Part shown: positions 11,204 through 26,200 of the stretch, piece by piece
How the letters are laid out: the number at the start of each line of letters is the position of its first letter
How positions within the stretch are numbered: position 1 is the first letter of the stretch
DNA from: Theristus sp. LFF4_11
Taxonomy: Eukaryota; Nematoda; Chromadorea; Monhysterida; Xyalidae
Direction of reading: 5' to 3'
DNA length: 64,000 bases
NCBI GenBank assembly: GCA_030248135.1
Contig: JASANC010003274.1
Coordinates: 39,937-103,936 of the forward strand
Position numbers and translations under genes: made by a program
The notes under the pieces: model-generated
The model's database searches: none
Told to the model about the DNA's origin: nothing
The model's input: only the letters and a program-made list of their open reading frames with translations

Positions 11204-11909
11204 TTATGCCGAAACTTTCGTCGTGAAGTAATTACCATAAAATTCATCAGTATACTCTGTGCATGACAAACCGGTTCATCTGAGATGCATAGCAATAGTT
11301 CCCGCGTGGAAAAAAATAATGGTAGCACGGTAATAAATGCACAAACAACGAATTATTTTACCGAAAAGTCGTAAATTTCAGTGTTTGCAACACGGGCATT
11401 TCGGTGCACGAAACAGAAAATGACAAGACACGTTCATGCCAATAATAAATCTGACTGATATGCAAAAAACATTGATTTTACGAGTGAAAATCAAAGTCCA
11501 CATGTTTTTCAGCGTATCATGATTGTGGTTGCTGTCTGTCGCGGTCTCTCGGCTGGGGGCTGGCAGTGAATAACGCCGTTTGTGAAGTTTTTGCGTCTTG
11601 TTGCTTGATTTCGTGCAGTCCAGTCGGCCATGCGGCAGTGCTGTTCTCCAGTTGCACTCGTCTTACTGGTGGTGATTGTGTGCTATGCTGCAATCATTGG
11701 AATTGTGACGCGTCAAAATGTCACGGCTCGTTTTTATATTCGCGTAAAAACTTGCAAACATTGCTGGAAACTTTTGTATTGCTTGAAACGCATGTGAAAA
11801 TGCGCACGTGCAAAAGTTTGGAATGAATTCGCAACAAAACCAGTTATGAAAGTCCTAGTCTGAAGACCCCGTTGCTTGTCAACACAGTGATGTTGCACAC
11901 AGTCACTTG
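11204..11909. other. Upstream of the GT31 gene
   Basis: No coding exon is supported. This interval must hold the GT31 promoter (minus strand) and the 3' end of the next minus-strand gene. Confidence 0.4.
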
Positions 11910-12870
11910 TTAGCACGTTTCACTAACATGTCCGCTGTTATTATACGACTGTTCGAGGTCGGTGAGTTGCACATTGCCCAGTTGGTCGCGTTGCGGACAG
12001 TCCGCCTGCGCAGCGGCGTCAGTCGCTCGATGCTGTTCGGCAGCCGCTCGGGCGTCCCCACCGAGCAGGCGTCGTTTGACGCGGGCGCACTTGTGCTGGC
12101 AGTTGTTGCACACGACGCACAACACCACCAACAACGCAGTCAACTCGAACATCACACAGAACGCGACGCCCGTCAGATTCCACCATTTCGCCTCGTTGCG
12201 CTGCTCGCAGTGCGGCCGCATGCACGAACGGCGGCCGGAGAAGGCGGTGCCTTTTTTGGGTGGTTGTTGTTCGTCTGGTTTGCGTTGCTTTGATTTTAGC
12301 ACCGTTCTCACCAGTGGGCCTACAGATTACTACGGTGAAGGACATATCCGGTTATTATATGGGTCCTCTGCTCCTCTGCATCACACGTTCGTGATATGTG
12401 TACAGGCAAATTATAGCTTTAGAGTTTAGAGCTCGACTGCATGTATGCCACCAATGTGTCCCACACTGTGCACGCTCACTGAACATTTCACTGAACGAAA
12501 TCGTGGGCGACGTAAGCACGTCGATGTTGTTCAGTACACGTTCTCAGTGTGCCTGTTCTCGACTGTGATTTTAACCGATACCAATACTGTAGCAGCACCG
12601 TCTGTCTACGAGGCATATTTCCTCCTGACCAACCTCGCTGATGACAGCAGTGTCCGTGTTCCAGCACGCTGCACTCGCAACACGCGTTTATGTTCTCGAT
12701 GTCGCACACGTATGCCGGATCGTTGATGGTCTCATTCCAGGCTCGCCAGTGATTCGCATCATTCACGATCGCATCGATGCAGTGCCACATCACGACCAGC
12801 GGGATGCCGACGAAACTCACGCAGAACATGCACAGGAAGATGCCGATTCCGAGGTTTAGGGCGGACATCC
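11910..12870 (-). CDS. Unrecognised cysteine-rich two-helix membrane protein
   Basis: Two minus-strand coding blocks. The first (from about 12870 down to 12634) encodes MSALNLGIGIFLCMF, a transmembrane segment running to VVMWHCID, an N-glycosylation site (NET), then a Cys-rich loop (VCDIENINACCECS, HGHCCHQ). The second (to the stop at 11910) has CMRPHCEQ, a second transmembrane helix (GVAFCVMFELTALLVVLCVV), CNNCQHKC and a hydrophilic tail. The join is CAGCGAG|GTTGGT to an acceptor near 12312 or 12260; both keep the frame, so the linker is uncertain. The frame is open to 13060 upstream, with another hydrophobic stretch, so the start may be earlier. It could be a small tetraspan-like or claudin-like protein, but I cannot assign a family. 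Confidence 0.6.
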
Positions 12871-13060
12871 GGTGTGCTGCGCTCGACTGTTCGTCACTTT
12901 GCAATTCAGGACTCGCTAATTCATCCGCGCTGAAAGCTGATAATGTCGAAATTAACACAAGCGCTGCAAGTTGCCGTATGATGACCGAAAGCGACTTTTG
13001 TGTGGTGCGTGTGTCTGATAATACCGCGGTAACAAGAATAAACAAAAATTGGCCATCCAT

Positions 13061-16955
<3,895 letters not shown>

Positions 16956-17414
16956 TTCTATTTTTTTACCAGTTTGATGATCGTTGTGTTCGTGTTTTTT
17001 CGATGTTTTGTCACGTCAACCATGGCTTTACTGTGGCGTCTGTCTATAAACGTTTTCTTGTTTGGTTTTCAGCCTGATGATGCTCGTAACTTTGTTGTGA
17101 ATGAACAGTCATTGTCTGTCGTGTGTCGTGCGTGACCCATGGATTCATGTGCAGTTTTCTTTTCTTCTACTGGTCTGTTCGTCTACTAATCACGCTTTGT
17201 GCGTGTCTCATAACGAAATGAGTAAAAGTAAACTTCTGTGTGGGACTTTCGAATTTTAAAGCGCAAACCAAGGTCGTAATGCCATTGCAGTAGTCGTTGC
17301 AGAGCTGCGCAATTATTCTTCTAAGATGAGAAAACAAAACAAACTAAGTAAATGAGCCAAAACTTTCCAAACAGTGAAGGTCGGATTTGGTTTTTTACGC
17401 AAGAGAAGTACAGA
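16956..17414 (+). other. Intergenic, polyubiquitin to ZCCHC8
   Basis: Holds the polyubiquitin 3' UTR and the ZCCHC8 promoter. I see no AATAAA and no repeat. Confidence 0.4.
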
Positions 17415-20053
17415 ATGGCCACCACAAGCACGGAACTTCCGGCGGCTTTGGAGAGCGCCAGGTGGGTTGCACAAGTTTGTTATTATCAATGTGTTTTGGG
17501 TTCTGCGACTGAATGCGTGTGCAGACGTTGAAAGGAAACGTAGCGTCAATCTTTAGGTCGCAATTCAAAACAGCCCAAGTGACTCGGCCCTATTTAGGGG
17601 TATCGGATCACTGCGCCAATTTTGAATTCCCGCGTCATGTATGACACTGTTTACCTGTCTATGCGCGCATTGTCTCAGAACCAAAATACAAGAAAATACA
17701 CCCCGTTGCACATTGTCTCTCATTGTTGTGCGCACTCTTGTTCAGTTACACTCCGATAAAACTGTTGATGGGCGGTGGAAACGAGGAAGCTTCGGACTCG
17801 ACAGGCAAAGTGACCAGGTTGGTGCAAATGCTAGCTGCGTTTGAACTTGCTGCGTAAAAGCTGATTGGTCGCAGCGTTATTTTGATCGTTTTTTTCAGCT
17901 CGAAGGCGAGCTGCTACAACTGTGACGAGCAAGGCCACAACGCCACTGAGTGCACACAGCGCAAGAATTATGACAAGATACGGCGAAACGCGGCGAAGCA
18001 TCGTGCCGAGCGGTCCAAGGGAAAGTGCGTTGCACAATGGATTGTTTTGTCGAAGTCGGCCTGCTTTTTTCAAAGCTAATCCGGTTCTTGTTCAGCCCAT
18101 TCCGGCAATTCCGGGTTTTTTTCTTGCATCCATGTCAGAAATTAGAAAATACTCTACTCAGAGTTCCTTGTCGTGTCACTTTGTTTGCACTTTGCTTTTC
18201 CAGCGCTCGCTTCTATCAGCAGCACAGCAATCTGCCCAAGTTCACGCCGGGTAAAATCAGGTGAGATCGGTCGCGCAGTGGAACTTTCAGCGTTCGACTT
18301 CAGCGGTTTGCAGAAGCACAAAATGCAACGTTTATTGTTGTTGTGCAGCAGCGAACTGCGAGCGGCGCTGGCGCTGCGCGGCAAAGGTGATTTGCCGCCG
18401 TACATCCACAGAATGCGAGAGAAAGGACTCGTCCACGGCTATCCGCCCGGCTACATGCATCAGCTGGTCGCAAACAATCGATCCAATCTGCTGGATTTCT
18501 TCACCGAGTCGTCCGGTTTGTGTGTGCTGGTTGTTTCCGCATTTGAAAAAAAACCACTAGCTATCGAATTATTGTTTTGTTTTTCAGACAATCCGATGGC
18601 TGATGAAGAAGGGGAACTGTTTGAAGGTCGGTTGAATTTTGAGAATTAGAGGCTTGTGTTGTTGTTGTACCGAGTCGGCGCGAACGTTTTTCAAGGACTC
18701 CGTTTTTCCTAAACTGTGCTTCTGATTTGTTTGCATTGTCAGAGTCCGTTGACAAACAGAAGGTTGTGTGGTACGAAGGCTTCAACTGTGCGCCGGAACA
18801 CCGCTCGCGCAGTGTACGTTTCTACAGTCTGACTCAAAAACATATCTAACTAGCTGATAGGTTGGTGGTCACGTGATGCATCGATTCTATGCAAACAAAA
18901 CTCCGTCTCCAGTCGCCACAGCAATTCATGTACACAATGCATGCATGAAATGAACCAAGCAGCTAGTTGGATATGTTATGGAGCTAGACTGTATTGAACA
19001 CATTTTTTTCTGCATTGCACGTTCGGACTGTTTGATTGTTGTTGTCTTTTGTCCACAGGACGCCTACGTATATCCCACCAGTGCTCAGTACATTCAACTG
19101 TTGAACGATCATTTGGAGGCGGAACGCAAGCAGACGCAGGCGCAAGCCGCGCTGCTGAAACAGCAAGCCGCACAGAGAAACGGCGCAGTTTCGGACGACA
19201 ATCGAACCAGTGAACGCAATCAGAATGATGTGAACGAGCAATCGACGAGCAACACAGACAATCACGATGACACCGTGGACTTGTGCAGTGATGATGATGA
19301 CGATGATGATGCACGATCACCACGCACACAGCAGCTGACACCCGAGTGTACGCCAATTATGTTTTTTAGCTTTCATGTGTGCTCCGGACTGATAGACACT
19401 GCTGGTGCTGGACAGCTTTTTATTGGCGCACACTTCACGTTTGAGTCTCTCCAGTCTTGGCGCTTTGTCTGAACGGATCCCGCGGTGGTTGTTGTTGTTC
19501 TTTGCAACCACTGCAGAAAGGCGATGTTTTTCGATCAACTCTAGAAGGTGAAATGAGCCCAGGGTCGCCGCAGTCGTCGTTTGGCGAAACCGCAAAAAAA
19601 TGTCCGTCCAGCACTGCCGGTGGTGGCGACAACAGTTCGCAGCCCACACTTTAACAACTGACTTCAATCACAAATAAAATAAAACAACCACACAACACCC
19701 ACGTTATTGTTGTTGTTGGGTATCTTAGGCAATGTTTCTTAGGCCAGGGCTAGCCCAGAACAGCTACTAACGTTCCAGCAACCAGCGCCGACGCCCACCG
19801 CAAGGCGACTGCCCCGGAAGCGAGCGGCACCCCAATGCTCGACTCGGCCGGCTCCGAGTCGCACGCAACGCCGTCGCTCGAGAAATTCCGCGATGGAATC
19901 GTGCCGTTTGCGCCGAACGAGGAGACGCCGACGCCCGGCCGGGGGTATGGATCGATAAACCGGCTGCTTCGGCAGCGACGTGCGCGGGCTGCAGTGGACA
20001 CGCAACAGACGCACGCTGATGCTAGACCAACCAAGCTGTTCAGGGCGTCCTGA
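17415..20053 (+). CDS. ZCCHC8: ZCCHC8-like subunit of the NEXT RNA-surveillance complex
   Basis: Ten exons: 17415..17461, 17746..17817, 17899..18024, 18204..18260, 18349..18515, 18588..18626, 18743..18813, 19059..19347, 19521..19619 and 19779..20053, 413 residues (human about 707). A CCHC zinc knuckle lies at residues 45-58 (C45, C48, H53, C58), followed by the PSP domain (FTPGKI, LPPYIHRMRE, GYPPGYM, VVWYEGFNC), a Gln-rich helix, an acidic tract (SDDDDDDDA) and the conserved C-terminal block FRDGIVPF with a GYGSINRLL helix, which in human ZCCHC8 contacts MTR4. ZCCHC8 with RBM7 and MTR4 feeds nuclear transcripts to the exosome. The acceptor at 19520 and donor at 19619 are the least certain. 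The long disordered middle of vertebrate proteins is missing. MITE and SINE copies sit in its introns. Confidence 0.92.
17494..17687 (+). mobile_element. MITE family 1, copy 2
   Basis: Best-preserved ends: it starts TTTTGGGTTCTGCGACTGAA and ends in the reverse complement with few mismatches (GCGCGCATTGTCTCAGAACC then AAAAT). No open reading frame. Lies in intron 1 of ZCCHC8. Confidence 0.85.
18823..18993 (+). mobile_element. MITE family 2, copy A
   Basis: TA, then CAGTCTGACTC with about 35 bp of terminal inverted repeat (AACATATCTAACTAGCTG against its complement), ending GAGCTAGACTG then TA. The CAGT ends and TA flanks are those of Tc1/mariner-type elements. No transposase. In intron 7 of ZCCHC8. 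Confidence 0.8.
19705..19768 (-). mobile_element. tRNA-derived SINE, 3' fragment (copy 2)
   Basis: On the minus strand: GCCCTGGCCTAAGAAACATT, GCCTAAGATA and a CAACAACAACAATAACG tail. It matches the 3' end of the SINE in the GT31 intron but lacks the tRNA-like head. Lies in the last intron of ZCCHC8. Confidence 0.6.
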
Positions 20054-21607
20054 GAGAGAGAGACATCGGCTGCTGCTATTATCAATCAGGTTGTGGATTA
20101 GGTTGGTGTGCGTGTATTTTGTTTTTTTATTCGGAACACATTTGTTGTCTCTCTGTTACTGACTGACTCTATAACATATCCAATTAGCGGATTGATGCGT
20201 GGATTGCTGTGGAGGTGTTTTGGAGTTTGGTTTGCGCACAGAATGCATGTATCACGTGATCACCAACCAATCAGCCAGTTGGATATGTTATAGAGTTGTT
20301 AGAACTGTAACTTATGAATGTCCAGTAACAAATACACGTCGTCATGCAAAAGAAAAGTTTGTTCATGCTAAAAACAATGTTGGACATTCGAGAAATTTCG
20401 CGTGTCGCCGGAATAAACGTGTGCAAGGGCGACTGAGGATCAGAAACCCAATTATGTGGCTTGGACCAGGAAGAAACCAGAATAGCATTGGCTCGGCGTT
20501 GTGTCTGAGCACACAAATGATTTGAAATTTGGCCAATCAGCAATTTGTACCATGCTTCTTTTAATTTTGAGAGCCGCACAAAATCTGAAGTTGAAAACTA
20601 CTGAAAGTGGTGGTTGTGTGCTTTTGCATGACGACTTTTGATTTGTGGCCCAGGTCCAGTTACTCACAATCAACATGGACTCTAGGGCATATCTCAGTGA
20701 GAGTTCGGTGTAGTGAGCTGTTTGTTATCAAATTTCTGGTGTCCTTCACCATTTCTGCTGCACCATCAATGGCTGTGACGTGGTGCAGCATTTTTACCTT
20801 GAAACGTTTTATAATTTGCAGTTGTTTGTCCTCTTCTTCAAATGTTAGTTTTGATCTTTTGTTGTAATTTCTGTCTCTGAGCAGTTTTTTTGATCGTGTC
20901 CTTTCAGAAAGTCGTTTCTTTTAATGAAGTTATTTTTTGAAGCAAGGAACAATAATTCAAATTCGCATCAGCTTTGTACATCAATTTGCGTAAATCTTTT
21001 ATTCACTCTCTGGATCAATAACTCCGTATTTTCAGTTTTGAATGCTCAGCAGATCATTTCCCCATTTGCAAAAACCAAAGTTAATGTGAAAGAAAAACAA
21101 GTAAAAAGCCCAAAAAACACTGAAACCGCATTGAATTGAAAAGCCATATTATACATTTGTCAGAACACGCAGCACTGCTTGCACCAAAAAAAACGCTGAA
21201 AATGTTGTAGTCCGACTGCAGATATACACAAAACAATATTCAGCAGGAAAACGTTGAAAACTGCAGTTTACTAGTAGGCATGAAATGAAATCAAAAGTAT
21301 TTTCTTGCTCAGGAGAATTTTTGTAATATTCGAGAGTTTATGGAAAAGAACGGAAACAAGCGGCCGAACCGTTGTTAGTTATATACAAAATTACCGAGAG
21401 AAGGAATTTGCCCAGAAAAAAACAGTGCGAAAACATGAATCCACAGAAAAAAAGCCAAAATGAGAAAAACCGAAGGCGATGTCACTGAAGCAGACGTGCG
21501 ACTGTGCACACGTTGGATCACAGATGTACAGCAGAGCGAATGACTTTATTCAGTTTTTGTTTTTTTGATATCGCAGATTTTACATTCGGTCATCCATGCT
21601 CGGTGGC
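20054..21607. other. Convergent intergenic, ZCCHC8 to SMIM14
   Basis: Holds a full MITE family 2 copy (20157..20309) and the 3' regions of two convergent genes. No coding exon is supported in the remaining roughly 1.3 kb. Confidence 0.5.
20157..20309 (+). mobile_element. MITE family 2, copy B
   Basis: Inverted ends ACTCTATAACATATCCAA and TTGGATATGTTATAGAGT, with the internal CACGTGATCACCAACCAATC block also seen in other copies. Just downstream of the ZCCHC8 stop. Confidence 0.85.
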
Positions 21608-22506
21608 CTAATGCACCGGGGGCACTGGTGGATCGTCGTCGTCCTGAACACGAAAACGTTGCGTTTTTTGTGAAAATCAGTCTGAAATTTGAAAACCAAC
21701 TTCAATATTGGAAACAAGTCCAGGCTATTTCTTTGGACCTGTCCGCGTGTCTTATTGTCTGGAAACATGCGCCTGTTAGGTTCACGTTCAGCAACTCGGA
21801 CTTTTAGGTTCAGCTGATTTGTTCACTTGAAAAAGATACGTGAAGTTTGAAGATGTGAACGAAACTGAAATTCCGGTGCCTGTGCACGACAAACGGGCGG
21901 TTTGAAAGCAACAGACGTCATTTCAGTGCGCGTGCGATACGTTCAAATAACTCTATAGCGGCATTCATGAAGCAGTATTTCGCGACGCGCAGCTGTGCTA
22001 CGCGGTACTATTTCATGAATGCACCTCATTTAGAAACACGCACCCGTCGATTGCTTGGTCCGGGCTTCTCCTGTGCCGAGTGTCTCAGTTTCTTTGGTCG
22101 CAGAAAGAACAACGCCAATGCGAGCGTCATCCAGATCATCATGATCATGAACATCGTGTTGGCGCCACCAAACACGCCGTCCGTGCCCTCCGGTCCCGGC
22201 ACTGCAAGCGGTAAAAACTGTTGTCGTTTGAAGAACACGAAAATGTGAACGCAATCAATCGAATGACAACACACTCACTTTCTTGGACACATTCCGAGTC
22301 GGTGCAGTAGCCTTGTGAGTTTCGTAACTGAAAAAGAACTTCGTAAATGCATTTTCGAGGATTCAAAAAAACAGGCGAGATATACTGATCGGATACAATG
22401 GAAAAGTGGAAAAGTTCACCACAACAAAGCAACTCACTAATGATAATAGACGGCGCATCGCAGCTTCATGGCTGAAAACGCACTCGCACGGGTCGAAATC
22501 GGCCAT
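21608..22506 (-). CDS. SMIM14: Small integral membrane protein 14
   Basis: Four minus-strand exons: 22438..22506, 22279..22327, 22044..22201 and 21608..21643, 103 residues (human 99). It begins MADFDPCECVFSHE with the conserved Cys pair, continues with RNSQGYCTDSECVQE and PGPEG, then a single transmembrane helix (MFMIMMIWMTLALALFFL) and RPKKLR. The last 12-codon exon encodes DDDDPPVPPVH and a stop, matching the family's acidic Pro-rich tail; this supports splicing at 22044, although reading through also stays open for six more codons. SMIM14 is an ER-associated single-pass protein of little-known function. Convergent with ZCCHC8, head to tail with the Dachsous gene. Confidence 0.95.
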
Positions 22507-23237
22507 TTTTAGCGTCGAATGAGCGGTGAGTTGTTGTGCAGTAGTGCAACATTATGTTGTTGAATCTGCGCCACGTATTGAAGAATTATCGGCCTTGCAG
22601 TTTCAGGCCCAGGCAGTTGATGTTTTCGGAATGTTTTTAAGGTATTTCCATAAACAACCGCCCAGAGAAAACAGATCGTAATCCGTAAACATAAGATTTT
22701 CTAACAGGCTCATTTCAGATAGAACAGCTGTTGACCAAGAAACAAAGTTTTGTCTTTGTGTTTCCCTTGTTTAGAGTTTTTATGTCCGAGCTGAGTGTTC
22801 GCAGGATCCGCTGTTCCGTTGCTGTTGTTGTGTTCAGAAAAAAATTGTTAAAACGGTACCAGAAGCTGCTGTTGCGAAACCCCCTCCCAAAAAAAACATT
22901 TGCTATATTCCATTATTGTTTTATTGTCTTTTCAGAATGTGTATTCTTCAGATCATCAGATTTGCAATGGTAAAAAACAGTTCAGGACAAAAAAAATAAC
23001 ATATATGTAAAAAGCGTTTATCACAACGAACATCGGGCAGCCGAGAGAAACAGAATGAAAACACAACAATTGGAAGCTTTTTTGAAAGATAATTCTGAGC
23101 AATGACTTTGGATGATGATTTTATAGCAGCTTTTTTAGCTCCGTGTTTCATAACATGCGTAGTCACAACGAGAAAAATGCAATTGTGCACAGGTTTTTTT
23201 GTTGACAAAACAACATCACAAGAACCATTCAGCAAGC
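22507..23237 (-). other. Intergenic, Dachsous 3' end to SMIM14
   Basis: No coding exon is supported. Must contain the SMIM14 promoter and the 3' UTR of the Dachsous-like gene. Confidence 0.45.
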
Positions 23238-26200
23238 TCAAATTCTGATCTCAATGCCATTCTTGTCGCGGCCTCCATTAGTCCGCCTGTCCGACTGCAT
23301 CGTGCCGCTGGGCGTCGTCGCTGCGGTGAACTGCGGCAGCCAGAGGTTCGCCTGTGGCGAGTGCGCCCCAACGACCGTCGGATCGGAGGAAGACGGCGTG
23401 TCGACGCTGTCACTGTGGCCGTTGTGCAGTTGCTGACGCTGTTGCTGTTGCTGCAGCTGCTGCCGGCGCAGCGTGTCCTGGCCGCTTTTCAGGCGACTGA
23501 TCTCAGAAAACACCTGCGTCAGCGGCTGGTAGGACGGGCCCCAGTTGGACGGCAGCACGCTGACGGACGGCGTCGCGGTGGCGTCCACAGTGGCGGGCGC
23601 AGACGGCTGTCGCTGGTGATGCGTGCTGTGGTGGTAGTGCGGCATCACAGCGGCGTTGTTATTGTTCTGTTCGTCCTGCCGCTGGTCGTCGTTCGCGAGC
23701 ACCTCGTCCACCTTGGAGTAGATCAGCTCGTGCATGTCGACGTCGTCGTCGTCGTCGTGCGAGCCGCTCGACTGCTGCACTGCTGCTTCCTCGATCCGAG
23801 GGATACGCTCGGCGTCCACAGCAGCGGCGGTCTGCTTGGTCAATGACCGACGAGTCTTGCTAGTGGATGGTGGATCGATGGCGTTCAACGTGGTGACGCC
23901 CATGTTCTCGAGGTATGCCGCAGCGGACGGCAGGTCGGAGTCGACCGAGTCGGCGTCGACGTCGTGTAAACCGTGGATTCCTGCAGGACATAGCATGTGT
24001 CTGTGTCTGTTTAACTTGAGACTGAGAAAAACGATTGATTTCCGTGGATCGATTGATTTGTGGGCTAATAAAAAAGTTTGTCATCAAATGCCTTCGAAAA
24101 CGGAACAACAGAGGTTTATATGAAAAATTATCTCCAAGAAGGACAGAATGCCACCGACCCGAATCCGGCTGACTGCGTTCCATCTGCGAGCGATAGGTGG
24201 CCCTCGAGACGGACACCGACGGATCGCTGTCGCTGCCGTGTCCGCTGCTTCGATTCGACGTCGTCGGCGCCGTGCGTCTCGGCGGCGGCGTCGGTCGCAG
24301 ACGCGTCGCGGCCACGTCCACCGGCGGCACGACGGGCGGCGGTGGCACGGGTAAATGCTGACGTGAGCTGCGTTTGCCGAGCAGCGGCGCGTTGCCGTTC
24401 GCCAGCGAGCACGACGGCAAATGAGTGGCGCCGTTGCTCGTGGCGTACGGCTTTTCGGCGGACGCACTCAACTGCGAATGACTGCTCGCGTACGACTGCT
24501 GCACGTGTCCGTGGTAGCGGTGATGGGCGTTGCTGTTGCCGGCGTTGTTGTGCGCCAGATTGGTGCGACTGGGCGACGTTTGGTGTCGAGCGCCGCGACG
24601 TGCCGCCGCGCACGCCTGGTGTTTGTCGGTGCGTCGTCGCTTCAGCAGACACATCAGACAGCACAACACCATGATGGTGAACACGACGAGCACGACCGAC
24701 ACGACCGTCACCATCATCGGGTTCAGGTCGAGTGCGCCGCGGTCGGCTGCGGCGAACGCGCCCACGTGCACGTCGACCATGGTCAGATTCGAGCGGCGGC
24801 CGCCGCCACCTCCGTCGCTTTTCTCCGGGTCGCCGCCGGAGTACGCCTCCACCACCAGCGAGACGACGTAGACGTCGGTCAGCGCGTCTGCTGGTTCGCT
24901 CGCTTCGCTGCGCTCCGTGCTGGCGTCACTGAGCGAGCGACGAAAGCGATGCGCAGCGGCGTTTGTGACGCTCGAACTCGCCGACGCTGGATTGCGCGTG
25001 TTGTCGTTGTGACGCCGCCGTTTCTGCTCCATGATGATGTCGTACAACGAGCGCAGCGAGCGACGCACGGAGATGGAGCCGGTCAACGTGTCGATCGTGA
25101 AGTACTGATTGGAGGGCTTGATCGTGTAGCGGACGATGCCGTCGCGGCCGTCGTCGGCATCGGTCGCACGCACGTGACCGACCACGTCGCCGACTTGTGC
25201 CTCGAACGAGACCTGCACGTTGGGCGTTATTTTGACTTGATTGAACCAGTGTTGTTACAATGTATCTGGTAAGCATTGTTGCTGCTCCGCTTGTTACGCA
25301 CAGTAAAATCAGAAACCCACCTTGAAAACGTATTGTTGCTGGTCGAATACCGGCGCAAACTCGTCGACGCCCTGTATGAGCACCTGACCCTTGGTCTCCG
25401 CCGAGCGCCCGCCCGTGTCGACCGCTTGTATCGTAAAGTGGTACATTGTGCGCTTCTCGTAGTCGAACAGTCCAGACGTGAACACCTCGCCGCTGTGCTC
25501 GTTCACGTCGAACCACTGTCGTAGTTTCGGCGGCGAAATCGAGTACAAAATACGGCCGGCGTCTACCGGATCCGGATCGGTCGCGGTCACCGTGAACAGC
25601 AGCGTGCCCGGCTCCGTGTCCTCGGCGATGCGCGCCAGATGCAGCGGCACCGGGAAGAACGGCGCGTTGTTGTTGTCGTGCTCGCCGAGCACGTGCACCG
25701 TCGCGATGCTGGACCGCGCCGGACGGCCGAGGTCGGTGGCGCGAACGACCAGTTGCGTCGGCAGGCGAACGCCGGGCGTGATCTGCCGTGCGACCGTGAG
25801 CAGACCGGTGAGCTCGTCGAGGCGAAAGACGGACTGCTCGTTGCCGGACGTGATTGCGTAGCGCACGTGGCCGTTCTCGCCGGCGTCGCGGTCGGTGGCG
25901 GACAGCAGCAGTACGCTGGCGCCGACGGCCGCGTCCGCTGGCACGACCATCTGCAGTTGGCCGGCGTTGTCGAACACGGGCGTGTTGTCGTTCACGTCCG
26001 TCACGGTGACCTCCTGGAATCGAAAGCGGGTCGATGAAGCGATTCCATTTATAAGGTGATTGTTTGTTAACAGTACACTTTCAACCGCGAATCATCACTC
26101 ACCACAATGGCCGTGCTATTCGCGACGCTGTTCGTCGCGGTGTGCACCGCGACCGTAAGTCGGAATTCGGCGGTCTCCTCGCGGTCAACCGGTCGCCTCA

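Noticed and set aside
23199..25272. Long + strand open frames (Arg/Val-rich) opposite the Dachsous tail
   Set aside because: They are mirror frames of high-GC Dachsous exons 28 and 29, whose minus-strand frame closes with the rest of the gene.
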